Under the pieces are notes generated by a model. The model was not told the DNA's origin. It did not search any database and was given only the letters and a program-made list of their open reading frames with translations. From DASRJG01 sp964647625 (GTDB lineage: Bacteria; Acidobacteriota; Polarisedimenticolia; Polarisedimenticolales; DASRJG01), in the NCBI GenBank assembly GCA_964647625.1, contig CAZYHZ010000003.1, forward strand, positions 62,001-126,000: a stretch of 64,000 bases of DNA, in the 5' to 3' direction. A program made the translations under genes and the position numbers. Positions 52,379 through 61,146 of this stretch are shown in pieces. The first letter of the stretch is position 1. Each line of letters begins with the position of its first letter.

Positions 52379-53457
52379 CCGGGCCCGATCCGCATCCGCG
52401 CGAGGCGCTCTCCGCGTACCTGGACGACGCGCTTGGCATCGAGGAGCGATCCGTGGTCGACCGGCATCTCGCATCGTGCGAGGACTGCCGCGCGGAGCTT
52501 GCCGCCCTCGAGCGGCTGGCCGCGGCGATGCGCGCCGAGAGGATCCCGCCGCCTCCCGCCGATCTCGCCGTGAAGATCGCGCTCCGGCTCGAGCCGGGCG
52601 AGCCCGTGCGCCGCGGAAAGCTCCGGTTCGCCGTGCCCGCGACGATCGCGGCGACCTTGGGCGCGATCGGAGTCTTGTTCGCGCTTCGGTGGCAAGGCGA
52701 AAGACCCTTGGCACCGGCTCCTCTTCCGCCGCCCTCGGCCCAGGCCGATGTCAAGGTCGAGCCGCAAGCGGCGTCGCCGTCTCCCGCGCCGCAGCGCGAG
52801 CGCGCCGCTCAAGACGAGCTCGCCGCCGCGCGCGCCGATCGTCCGGCAGCCGCAGCGGCGGAGCCGAGTCTCCAGAAGAGTTCCGTGCAGCCGCCACCCG
52901 CGCCGGTTGCTCCCGCGGAGGCAGAACGAAGGGCCGAAGCACCAACCGAAGGAGGATCCGCCGGATCCGCCCTCGGCACTGTGAACAGCGTTGCGCCCGG
53001 TACGCAGGGACGCGTCGGCCAGGCCGCGGAGGTTCCGGCAGCGCAGGCGCTGCCGGAACAGGCGCCGCCGCTGCGGGAACAACGGTCGCAGGCAGCGGCG
53101 CCACAGGCGTTCGTCAAGGACCTCGACCGGTCCGCCAAGAAGGCCGAAGTCGCGGCCGAGTGCGGAGAGCGCTGGTCGGACTCAGGAGTGCGGGCGACCT
53201 GGGCAGTCGCAAACCCCGTCGACGCGGCGCTGCGCCTCGATCGGATGGCGCGCGAGACCGGCGGGCGGGGGACGTGGTGGGGCGTCGCCGACGGCCGGCC
53301 GTACGTCCTCGTCATTCCGCGCTCCCGGTTCCAGGAGTCGCTGGCGAACCTGCGCGCGCGCGGCGTGACCGGTCTCGATCCTTCGTCGGAAATCGCGCCG
53401 GGAGACGATTGCCTCGGGGTATCGATCGCGCTGATCGAATCGACGTCGAAGCCCTAG
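52375..53457 (+). CDS. Putative anti-sigma factor with zinc finger
   Basis: The 360-residue protein starts ALSAYLDDALGIEERSVVDRHLASCEDCRAELAALERL, a zf-HC2 anti-sigma domain with H-x3-C-x2-C. One membrane helix (VPATIAATLGAIGVLFAL, about 83-102) follows, then a 140-residue Ala/Pro/Gln-rich low-complexity linker and a folded C-terminal domain of about 110 residues (CGERWSDSGVRATWAVANP ... RPYVLVIPRSRFQESLANLRARG) that I do not recognise. The sensor part would be outside the cytoplasm. The ATG, after GAAGGGAGAA, overlaps the sigma stop by 4 bp. Confidence 0.85.
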   Translation: MTGPDPHPREALSAYLDDALGIEERSVVDRHLASCEDCRAELAALERLAAAMRAERIPPPPADLAVKIALRLEPGEPVRRGKLRFAVPATIAATLGAIGVLFALRWQGERPLAPAPLPPPSAQADVKVEPQAASPSPAPQRERAAQDELAAARADRPAAAAAEPSLQKSSVQPPPAPVAPAEAERRAEAPTEGGSAGSALGTVNSVAPGTQGRVGQAAEVPAAQALPEQAPPLREQRSQAAAPQAFVKDLDRSAKKAEVAAECGERWSDSGVRATWAVANPVDAALRLDRMARETGGRGTWWGVADGRPYVLVIPRSRFQESLANLRARGVTGLDPSSEIAPGDDCLGVSIALIESTSKP

Positions 53458-53459
53458 CG

Positions 53460-54269
53460 TCAGCGCGAGAGTTTCTTCAGCCCGTCGTCGGCGTCGGCGA
53501 TCCATGCCGCCGCATCGGGAAGCGCGGACTCGTTCCCGCCCAAGGCGAGCGCCTTGGCCTTCTCGTAGGCCTCGCGCGCCTGGTCGCGCTTGCCGTTCGC
53601 GGCCAGCGCCTCGCCGAGCGCGGCCTGATTGGGCGGGAACTGTGGCCGCAGCTCGACGGCCTTTCGAGCTTCCTCGAGTCCCTTCTCCGGATCTCCCGGG
53701 CCCGCCGGCCAGCCGGGCGCCCGGAGGAGCAACATCGCCATCACGCGATGCGGCCCGGCGTCTTCATACGCTGGATCGCCCTCGATCGCCCGCGCGAGCT
53801 CGGCGACCATCTTGCGCAGTCCGTCTTCCGCGGTGGACCGCACCTCGCGCGCTTGAAGGCCGACGGCGACACCGAGCCAGTAGTGGCACGCCGGAAGATC
53901 CGGAGAGCGGCGGACGCACCACTGCGCCGCTTGAACCGCGGAAACGGCTTTGTCGGCTCGCGCCTTCCCGGCCGGGAGGCGATCGATGAGCCACGTTTTC
54001 GCTCGTGTCGCTCCGATCAAGCCGGAGACGTCCTTTTCGTCGGCCTGCGCGGCGTTCAGATAAAGCGTTTCCGCGGCCTCGACCGCCCGCACGTCCGGAC
54101 GCTGCGCCCACCGCTCGTCGGCCTCGCGAAGCGCGGCGGCCGGATCGACCGCCGGGGCCTCGCCGGCGGCGGGCTTGGTAGCGAGCGCCGCAACGGAGGG
54201 GGGCTCACGCAGGGCGGGAGCGCACCCGGTCAGCGCCGCCGCCAGGATCAAGCACGCTCGGACCCTCAC
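53460..54269 (-). CDS. TPR-containing lipoprotein
   Basis: The 269-residue protein starts at GTG 54269, which overlaps the stop of the gene upstream by 4 bp. It has a lipoprotein signal with lipobox ALTGC (Cys about residue 14). The rest is helical with tetratricopeptide-like units, for example PQFPPNQAALGEALAANGKRDQAREAYEKAKAL near the C-terminus and DLPACHYWLGVAVGLQAREV in the middle. The layout recalls the TRAP-transporter-associated TatT family. Coupling to a PhnD-like binding protein suggests a shared envelope process. Function not assigned. Confidence 0.8.
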   Translation of the reverse strand: MRVRACLILAAALTGCAPALREPPSVAALATKPAAGEAPAVDPAAALREADERWAQRPDVRAVEAAETLYLNAAQADEKDVSGLIGATRAKTWLIDRLPAGKARADKAVSAVQAAQWCVRRSPDLPACHYWLGVAVGLQAREVRSTAEDGLRKMVAELARAIEGDPAYEDAGPHRVMAMLLLRAPGWPAGPGDPEKGLEEARKAVELRPQFPPNQAALGEALAANGKRDQAREAYEKAKALALGGNESALPDAAAWIADADDGLKKLSR

Positions 54270-55120
54270 TTGCTCTTGCCGGCGGGCGCATAGGCCGCCC
54301 GAGCCGCGGAGAGTCCTTTCTCGTCCAGAGGAACGAACCGCGCCAGCCGCACCGCATCGAGGGAGGCCGCCCCTTCGGGCGTCTTCGCCATGCGGAGCAT
54401 CCCGGCCACGAGGGGGTCGACGTCGGAGCGCGGGGCGGTGTTTGAGACCGCGCAGACCAGGAACCCCGGAATCGGCGGCGACGTCGCGACGACGTCGAGG
54501 TCCGCCGCGAACGGCAACGTCGCAAGCGCTTTGGATTGCGAAGCGTCGAGCAGGACGGCCACCTTGTCCCCCGATGCCGACCGCCTCAGACCCGAAAGGA
54601 CCTGGGAGCTGGCCTCGAAGGTCACGTCGGACGGAAGCTTTCCCCACTTCCCGAGGGCGACGTTGCGCACGAACTCGGGCGCGTAGCCTGCGAGACCGAC
54701 GATGGTGAACCCGGAGAGATCGGCCGCGCTCTTGACGCGGCCCTTCTTCGCGACGAGCGTCCACGTCACCTGCGGCTCTCCGTTTTGCTCCACCGCCTGC
54801 GCGCGTGGCTGGAGCTTCAGGTCATGCTCGTGCACGAGGAAGAACGGCAGCGGAACGAGCGCCAACGACGGCGTCTTCGCCTGGAGCCGCGCGACACCCG
54901 CAGCCTCGGTTTCGTAGTACTCGGCCTTCATACGGGACGCGGGCCACGAGACCGCCGTCGCGACCGCGGCGGCCAGCGCGTCCATGCTAGGCTGCGCCTC
55001 GTTCGTGGAACCCGGATAGCCGGGGGCGCAGATCACGAGCGTCACCGGCGCGGCCGCAGCGCGTGCCGTCAAGGCGCCGGCGAGAACGAGCGCGGAGAGA
55101 ATCGAGGTTCGCTTCGACAT
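54266..55120 (-). CDS. Periplasmic PhnD-like substrate-binding protein
   Basis: The 284-residue protein has a signal peptide (MSKRTSILSALVLAGALTARAAAA) and the fold of phosphate/phosphonate binding proteins: PVTLVICAPGYPGSTNEAQPSMDALAAAV, FTIVGLAGYAPEFVRNVALGKWG, SQVLSGLRR. It differs from transport-linked PhnD in lacking neighbouring ATPase or permease genes, so it may serve a sensor or accessory role. Its ATG shares two bases with the ATG of the divergent RND gene, so promoters must lie within the opposite coding regions. Ligand unknown. Confidence 0.75.
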   Translation of the reverse strand: MSKRTSILSALVLAGALTARAAAAPVTLVICAPGYPGSTNEAQPSMDALAAAVATAVSWPASRMKAEYYETEAAGVARLQAKTPSLALVPLPFFLVHEHDLKLQPRAQAVEQNGEPQVTWTLVAKKGRVKSAADLSGFTIVGLAGYAPEFVRNVALGKWGKLPSDVTFEASSQVLSGLRRSASGDKVAVLLDASQSKALATLPFAADLDVVATSPPIPGFLVCAVSNTAPRSDVDPLVAGMLRMAKTPEGAASLDAVRLARFVPLDEKGLSAARAAYAPAGKSK

Positions 55121-57425
55121 GACCGCGCTCCATTATGCAATGCCCCCGGATGCTTCGCCGGGCGCCGGCACGCGATTGGCCCGCTGGATCGTCGAACACC
55201 CCTGGCTCGTCGTCGCCTTCTGGGTCCTCTGCGCCCCGTTCGCGGCGCGCTTCGCGCTCTCGGTCCAGAGCGACAACTCTCCCGCGCGCCTCATCGTCGA
55301 AAACGACGAGGACTACATACAAACCCGCGCGTTCCAGAAGCTGTTCCCCGAAGGCGATTACGTCGTGCTGCTCGCCGAGGCGAAGGACCCGTTCGCCCCG
55401 GAGGTGGTCGCGCGCCTCGAGGCGCTCGAGCACGCCGTGGCCCAGGTGCCGCACGTGCGGCCGCTCTCGGCGCTCACGATCTTCAAGCAGACGCACCCCA
55501 GCTTCGCCGCGACCGCGGACGATGCCGCCGCATTTCGGTCCTTCGCGACCGGAACCACGCTCTTCAGGAAGCAGGGGCTCGTGGGGGAGGGCGTTCTCGG
55601 GATCCCGCTTGAGCTTCAGGCCGAGCGCCGGGAGGACGTCCAGGCGCTGCTCGCGGCGGTCGACCAGGCCGTGGCACCCTTCGTCGATCACCCGGCCCCC
55701 CTGACGGCGGTGAGGAAGGTCGGCGGGGCCTACGTCGACCGCTACCTCTCGGAGGAGACCCAGCGCTCGACGCTTCTCTTCATGCCGCTGTTCGGTCTCT
55801 TCATCGTGCTGTTCAATCTGTTCCTCTACCGGTCGTTCCGCACCCTGCTCGCGTTCGCGCTGACGATCGGCGTGACGATCCTGTTCACCGAGGCCTTCGC
55901 CGGCGTGATGGGCTTCGTCTCGACGATCGTCTCGTCGCTCGTTCCGCTGACGGTGCTCGTCACCTGCACGTCGACCCTGGTCTACCTGCATTCGCTCTAC
56001 GTCGCGGGACCCGAGGAGGGAAGCCTCAGGGACCACCAGGTGTTCATGATGCGGAACAAGTTCCTTCCGTGCAGCGCATCGATCTTCGCCGCCGCCGTGG
56101 GATTCGCCGCGCTGGCGGTCTCGAGCATCCGCCCGATCCGTGAGATGGGGTACTGGGTGGCCGCCGGGATGGTCCTGACGTGGATCGCGTCGTTCACGCT
56201 CTTTCCCGCGCTGCAGCAGCTCCTGAAGACGCCGACGTCCTCGGAGCGCAAGACCGCGGGGGCCTGGTGGCCGCAGATCGTCGAGAAGATCCCGTCGTTT
56301 TCCTACCGGTTCCGCTTCGTGCTCGTGCCGGGCGCCGTCGTGCTGATGCTCGTGGGGCTGTGCGCGCTGCTCGGCGTGCCGCGGCTCATCGAGCCGATGC
56401 CCCTCGAAACCGACGCGCTTGACTACATCGATCCGCACCTTCCGATCTACAAGGACACGCGCCGGTTCGAGGCGACGATGTCGGGGCTGAACGTCGCGGA
56501 AGCCTGGATCAAAACCCCCGAGGGGCGCGTGCTCGACCCGATGGTCCTGCGGGGGCTCGACCGGTTCCGCGCGCTGCTCGAGGCCGACTCGCGCGTCGGG
56601 GCCGTGCTGTCCCCGACGACGCTGCTCCAGTGGGTTCGCTACGTGCAGGGGCAGGGAGATTCCCTCCCGGACGACGATGCCTCGTGGAAGAAGCTGGCCG
56701 GGGACTTCGAGCAGCTGGCGCTGACGCGCCCGGAGTTCCGCGGCTCGATCGACGTCTCGACGCTCGCGAACGCGAGGGTTCGCGTCATCACCCGGAAGGG
56801 GTTCTCGGGATACGCCGATCTCAAGAAGTTCCTGACGTCGACGTGGGCCGAAGCGCAGCACCGCGAGCCGGCGCTCGCGGAGTGCACGATGACGGTCACG
56901 GGCGAGGGGGTCTTGGGCGCCAAGATCGCCCACTATCTCGTGCCGACGTTGACCGAGAGCTTTGCGATCACCGCGGCCGTGATCTTCGTGGCGTTCCTGA
57001 TCGTCTTCCGGTCGCCGGCCGCGCGGCTCATGGCGATGATCCCGTCGGTCTTCGCGATCCTCGTGATGTTCCTGGTCATGCGCGCGACGGGAATCGCGCT
57101 CAACGTCGCGACCATCCTGATCGCATCGACCGTTCTCGGCGCGTCGGAGAACGACCAGATCCATTTCTTCTACCATTTCCAGGAGGGGCGCAAGCTCGGC
57201 GGGACCGAGGCCGCGCTGCGCCACGCGCTGACCGTCTCCGGGGGCGCGATCATCTTCGCGACGTTCATCAACGCCGGCGGCTTTCTGGCGCTCGCGCTGT
57301 CGCCGCTCCCGCCGATGCGTCAGTTCGGGATCGTGTCCGCGTGCGCGTTCCTGCTGTCGATGATCGCGGACTTCACGGCGCTTCCCGCGTCCCTGTGGCT
57401 CGTGTCCAAGGATCGGCCGGGATAG
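55119..57425 (+). CDS. RND superfamily (MMPL-type) exporter
   Basis: The 768-residue membrane protein has two repeats, each with one helix, a large periplasmic domain and five helices: WLVVAFWVLCAPFAARFAL then STLLFMPLFGLFIVLFNLFLYRSFRTLLAF; FVLVPGAVVLMLVGLCALLG then ESFAITAAVIFVAFLIVFRSP. Key patterns LPDDD and the G-x-x-x-D-Y-like regions of MMPL/HpnN proteins are partly visible. These export lipids, hopanoids or hydrophobic compounds. ATG 55119 overlaps the divergent start; ATG 55140 is an alternative. It is convergent with the OPT gene (6-bp gap). Confidence 0.87.
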   Translation: MTALHYAMPPDASPGAGTRLARWIVEHPWLVVAFWVLCAPFAARFALSVQSDNSPARLIVENDEDYIQTRAFQKLFPEGDYVVLLAEAKDPFAPEVVARLEALEHAVAQVPHVRPLSALTIFKQTHPSFAATADDAAAFRSFATGTTLFRKQGLVGEGVLGIPLELQAERREDVQALLAAVDQAVAPFVDHPAPLTAVRKVGGAYVDRYLSEETQRSTLLFMPLFGLFIVLFNLFLYRSFRTLLAFALTIGVTILFTEAFAGVMGFVSTIVSSLVPLTVLVTCTSTLVYLHSLYVAGPEEGSLRDHQVFMMRNKFLPCSASIFAAAVGFAALAVSSIRPIREMGYWVAAGMVLTWIASFTLFPALQQLLKTPTSSERKTAGAWWPQIVEKIPSFSYRFRFVLVPGAVVLMLVGLCALLGVPRLIEPMPLETDALDYIDPHLPIYKDTRRFEATMSGLNVAEAWIKTPEGRVLDPMVLRGLDRFRALLEADSRVGAVLSPTTLLQWVRYVQGQGDSLPDDDASWKKLAGDFEQLALTRPEFRGSIDVSTLANARVRVITRKGFSGYADLKKFLTSTWAEAQHREPALAECTMTVTGEGVLGAKIAHYLVPTLTESFAITAAVIFVAFLIVFRSPAARLMAMIPSVFAILVMFLVMRATGIALNVATILIASTVLGASENDQIHFFYHFQEGRKLGGTEAALRHALTVSGGAIIFATFINAGGFLALALSPLPPMRQFGIVSACAFLLSMIADFTALPASLWLVSKDRPG

Positions 57426-57431
57426 CCCTCG

Positions 57432-59468
57432 TCACATCGAGATTTCGGGGCCGGCTCCTTCTTCCTCGGTCGCGCGGCGCGCGTCCCACCACAGAAAGAC
57501 GCCCAGAGCGACGAACACGGCGAGCCCGAGCCAGTTCCCGGCGCCACCGTCGTTGCCCCACTCGTAGTGAACGTCGATCTTCAGGGAATCGAGCGCGAAC
57601 CGGATCATCCCGTCGGCGACGCCCGCGATGGCGCCACCGGCGATGAACCCCGACGCGATCAGCGTCCCGCGGCTGCCGCGGGCCTTCCCGAGGAGCGTCC
57701 CCGCCGGCCGGCGCACGAGCCAGGCCACGATCGCGCCGGCCAGGATCGGTGTGTTGAGCTCGATCGGCAGGTACATGCCGAGCGCGAACGCGAGCGTCGA
57801 GATGCCGAGCATCTGGATGGTCACAGCGACAACGGCCCCGATACCGTAGAGGAACCACGGCGCGGTGCCCGACTGCATGACGGACGAGATCACGGCGGCC
57901 ATCGCGTTGGCCTGCGGGGCGGCCACGGGCTGGGGGTGGTCGGGCGAGGGCGCGTACCCGTAGACCTTCGCGAAGACGAACATGATCGCGGTGACCGTCA
58001 CGGCGGCGACGATCGAGCCCGAGACGAGCGTCAGCTCGATCCGCCGGGGCGTGGCACCCGTCCAGTAGCCGACCTTCAGCAGCGTCACCATCGATCCCGT
58101 CATGGACAGCGCCGTGCACACGACGCCTCCGATCAGGAGCACGGCCAGCATGCCCGACGGGCCGGAAAGCCCGAGCGCCGACAGCACGCCCGCCGAGATG
58201 ATCAGCGTCGTGAGTGTCATCCCCGAGATCGGCGTCGTCGAGATCATTGCGATCGCCCACGCCGACACCGCCGCGAACAGGAAGGTGATCGCGAGCGTCA
58301 ATCCCAGAGAGATCGCGGCCGTCGACGTCGGCGTCGCGGTCCCCGGGAGCACCGCGAACCGGAAGTAGAGGAAGATCGCCAGCGCCACGGCGACCGTTCC
58401 CAGGACCACACTACGGATCGAAAGGTCGAGGTCGGTCCGCAGGACGGCCTCGGTCCGGCTCCCGGCGCGCTTTATCTCGCCCAGGACGCGCGAGATCGCC
58501 TGGGCGATGACGGGCGACATCTTGACGACCGAGAGCACCCCCGCGGCGAAGATCGCGCCGATGCCGATGTAGCGCACGTACTGGCCGAAGATCGTCTCCG
58601 CGTCCATCCCTCCCAAGGGCGGCCGTCCGGGAAACAGCGGGCCGGGCGCGACGCGGCCGATCACGGCGAGCAGCGGGATGAACACGTAGTAGGACAGGAA
58701 CGAGCCGGCCGCGATGATGGCCGCGTACTGCAGTCCGACGATGTATCCGAGCCCGAGCACCGCGGCCGAGGTGTTGAGGACGAAGATCGCTTTGACGTCG
58801 TCGGTCAGCTTGTGGAGCGACGGGACGAGGACGGTCGTGAACGTGTCCCGCCACGCCTTGAAATGCAGCGCGAGGAAGTCCATCACGAAGCCGACCGCCA
58901 TCGAGCTGAGCAGCACGAGCGCCTGGCGTCCGCCTCGCCCGCCGGTGACGAGGATCTCGGTCGTGGCGGTCGCCTCGGGGAACGGGAGCTTCCCGTGCAT
59001 CTCGGAGACGAAGTAGCGCCGGAACGGGATCAGGAAGAGCACGCCGAGGATCGCGCCGAGGAGCGGCACGAAGAAGATCTGCGCGAAGCTCGATTGCTTC
59101 TCGAGGCCCAGGATGAACACCGCCGGCATCGTGAAGGTCGATCCTCCGACGACGATGCCGGCCGTCGCCCCGAGCGCGACGATGTTGACGTTTTCGAGGA
59201 GCGTCGATTTGCGCCGCGCAATGGCGGAGTATCCGATCGCGAGGATGGCGATCGGAATCGCGCTCTCGATCCCCTGTCCGAGCTTGAGCGCCAGGTAGGC
59301 CGCTGCGGCGGAGAAGATCGCGGTCATCGCCAGCCCGAACCCGAGGGAACGGACGGTGATCTCCGCGACCGAAGCCGAAGCCGGGACGATCGGCTGGTAG
59401 GTCTCGCCGGGCGCGAGCTCCCGGTATGCGTTGTCCGGGAGCCCGCCGGACGGTTCGAGCTCGCTCAT
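57432..59468 (-). CDS. OPT family oligopeptide/metal-chelate transporter
   Basis: The 678-residue protein has about 16 membrane helices and the OPT patterns EITVRSLGFGLAMTAIFSAAAAYLALKLGQ, GGSTFTMPAVFILGL, MHGKLPFPEATATTEILVTG and LATPISGMTL-like ISTTPISGMTLTTLIIS. OPT proteins import oligopeptides or metal-siderophore complexes by proton coupling. It is monocistronic or leads the downstream convergent end; the upstream neighbour on the other side is yceI-like, 13 bp away on the same strand. Substrate unknown. Confidence 0.93.
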   Translation of the reverse strand: MSELEPSGGLPDNAYRELAPGETYQPIVPASASVAEITVRSLGFGLAMTAIFSAAAAYLALKLGQGIESAIPIAILAIGYSAIARRKSTLLENVNIVALGATAGIVVGGSTFTMPAVFILGLEKQSSFAQIFFVPLLGAILGVLFLIPFRRYFVSEMHGKLPFPEATATTEILVTGGRGGRQALVLLSSMAVGFVMDFLALHFKAWRDTFTTVLVPSLHKLTDDVKAIFVLNTSAAVLGLGYIVGLQYAAIIAAGSFLSYYVFIPLLAVIGRVAPGPLFPGRPPLGGMDAETIFGQYVRYIGIGAIFAAGVLSVVKMSPVIAQAISRVLGEIKRAGSRTEAVLRTDLDLSIRSVVLGTVAVALAIFLYFRFAVLPGTATPTSTAAISLGLTLAITFLFAAVSAWAIAMISTTPISGMTLTTLIISAGVLSALGLSGPSGMLAVLLIGGVVCTALSMTGSMVTLLKVGYWTGATPRRIELTLVSGSIVAAVTVTAIMFVFAKVYGYAPSPDHPQPVAAPQANAMAAVISSVMQSGTAPWFLYGIGAVVAVTIQMLGISTLAFALGMYLPIELNTPILAGAIVAWLVRRPAGTLLGKARGSRGTLIASGFIAGGAIAGVADGMIRFALDSLKIDVHYEWGNDGGAGNWLGLAVFVALGVFLWWDARRATEEEGAGPEISM

Positions 59469-59481
59469 GGGGCCGCGGAGT

Positions 59482-60117
59482 TTAGGGCTTCTTCGGTGCG
59501 GGCGGCGCGTCCGGCATTTTCATGGCCTCGATGTCGAGCGAGATGGCCACGTTGTCGCTGACGACCACACCGCCGCCTTCGAGAGCCGCGTTCCACTTCA
59601 CGCCGAAGTCCTGGCGGTTGATGGTCGTCGTGGCGGACGCCGCGACGCGCGATTCGCCGCGCATGCCCTTGATGATCTTCGACAGCGGCGTCACGTCGAG
59701 CGTGACCTCCTTGGTCACGCCGTGCATCGTCAGGTCGCCGACCAGCTTGAATGCCCCCGCGGCTCCCGGAATCACCTTCTTCGACTTGAACGTGATCGTC
59801 GGGAACTTGGCGACGTCGAAGAACTCGTCGCTCTTCAGGTGGACGTCGCGGCTGTCGTTGTGCGTGTTGACCGACGCGACGTCGATCGACGCGTCGACCT
59901 TGATCGACGCCACCGACGAGCCGTCGTATTCGACCGTGCCGGAGAACTTCCCGAACTCGCCGCGCACCGTCGAGATCATGAGGTGCGTGACGGAAAAACC
60001 GGCCGCGGAGTGCGTGCCGTCGATCTGCCAGACGTCCGCGGCGGAGGCGTGGGGACCGAGCAGAGCGCACGCCGCAAATAGCGAAGCCGCGGCGAGCGAG
60101 CGCGCGAATCGGAGCAT
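59482..60117 (-). CDS. YceI family periplasmic protein
   Basis: The 211-residue protein has a signal peptide (RSLAAASLFAACALLGPHASA) and the YceI lipocalin-like fold: VWQIDGTHSAAGFSVTHLMISTVRGEFGKFSGTVEYD, HLKSDEFFDVAKFPTITFKSKKV, GDLTMHGVTKEVTLDV and RQDFGVKWNAALEGGGVVVSDNVAISLDIEAMK. YceI proteins bind polyisoprenoids in a hydrophobic barrel. It precedes the OPT gene by 13 bp on the same strand and ends in a short Lys/Pro tail. Ligand not proven. Confidence 0.93.
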   Translation of the reverse strand: MLRFARSLAAASLFAACALLGPHASAADVWQIDGTHSAAGFSVTHLMISTVRGEFGKFSGTVEYDGSSVASIKVDASIDVASVNTHNDSRDVHLKSDEFFDVAKFPTITFKSKKVIPGAAGAFKLVGDLTMHGVTKEVTLDVTPLSKIIKGMRGESRVAASATTTINRQDFGVKWNAALEGGGVVVSDNVAISLDIEAMKMPDAPPAPKKP

Positions 60118-60165
60118 GTGGGGGACCTCCTTGTTGGGGGTTCGAGCAAGCTACGATAGCACCGG

Positions 60166-61146
60166 CTAGACGGTGAGCACGATCTTGCCGAAGTTCTCGT
60201 TCCGCTCCATCGCGGCGTGAGCCGCGGCGGCCTCCTCGAGCGGGACGATCCGGTCGACGATCGGCTGCAGGCGGCCCGACGCGAGAAGCGGGAGCATCGA
60301 TCGGGAGAACGACTGGACGAGGCCGATCTTCTCTTCGATCGGACGCGACCGGAGCACCGTCCCGATCACCGTCGCGCGCTTGCGCATCAGCATCGAGAGG
60401 TCCGCGTCCACCTTCGATCCCGTGATCGTTCCGACGAGAACGATCCGGCCGAGCGGGGCCAGGACCTCGACGTTCGTGCCGAACGTCCCCGCCCCCAGAA
60501 GGTCGATGACGACGTCGATGCCCGCACCTCCCGATGCGAGCCGGATCGCCTGGGCGGGCTCGCGCACGCCGGGATCGAGGACGCGGTGGACGCCGAGCGC
60601 TTCGAGCTTCGCGCGCTTTCCGGCATCGCGCGATAGCGCGACGACCCGCGCGCCGGCGGCGGCTGCCAGTGCGCAGGCCGCCGTTCCGACGCCCGAGCCG
60701 GCCGCGTTGACGAGCGCCGACTCGCCGGGGCGGAGCCCTCCGCGTGCGAACAGCGCGTCGAATGCCGTCAGGAACGCCTCCGGCACCGCGGCCGCGCTCT
60801 CGAACGACATCCCCGGAGGAATGACGAGACACAGCCGCTCGTGGACGCCGACGCGCTCGGCCTGCCCGCCGCCCGCGACCAGCCCCATCACGCGATCGCC
60901 GGGCTGGAGGAGCGAGACCCGCGCGCCGCACGATTCCACCTCGCCCGCGAATTCGAGCCCCGGGATGTCGGCCGGCGCGCCGGGGGGCGCGGGGTAGAGG
61001 CCTCGCCGCTGCAGGAGGTCGGCGCGATTGAGCGCCGAGGCGCGCACGCGGACGACCACCTCGTCCGGGCCGGCGACCGGATCGTCCACCGTCTCGATCT
61101 GGAGGACCTCCGGTCCGCCGGGGCGGAGGATCCGGAGAGCCCGCAT
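60166..61146 (-). CDS. NAD(P)H quinone oxidoreductase (MDR superfamily, zinc-free)
   Basis: The 326-residue protein is a medium-chain dehydrogenase/reductase of the PIG3/QOR type: MRALRILRPGGPEVLQIE, RVRASALNRADLLQRRGLYPAPPGAP, FAGEVESCGARV, VPEAFLTAFDALFARGGLRPGES, and the Rossmann segment NAAGSGVGTAACALAAAAGARV. The catalytic zinc ligands are absent. It reduces quinones or enones with NADPH. The ATG overlaps by one base the stop of the upstream methyltransferase gene (TGATG). Confidence 0.92.
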   Translation of the reverse strand: MRALRILRPGGPEVLQIETVDDPVAGPDEVVVRVRASALNRADLLQRRGLYPAPPGAPADIPGLEFAGEVESCGARVSLLQPGDRVMGLVAGGGQAERVGVHERLCLVIPPGMSFESAAAVPEAFLTAFDALFARGGLRPGESALVNAAGSGVGTAACALAAAAGARVVALSRDAGKRAKLEALGVHRVLDPGVREPAQAIRLASGGAGIDVVIDLLGAGTFGTNVEVLAPLGRIVLVGTITGSKVDADLSMLMRKRATVIGTVLRSRPIEEKIGLVQSFSRSMLPLLASGRLQPIVDRIVPLEEAAAAHAAMERNENFGKIVLTV

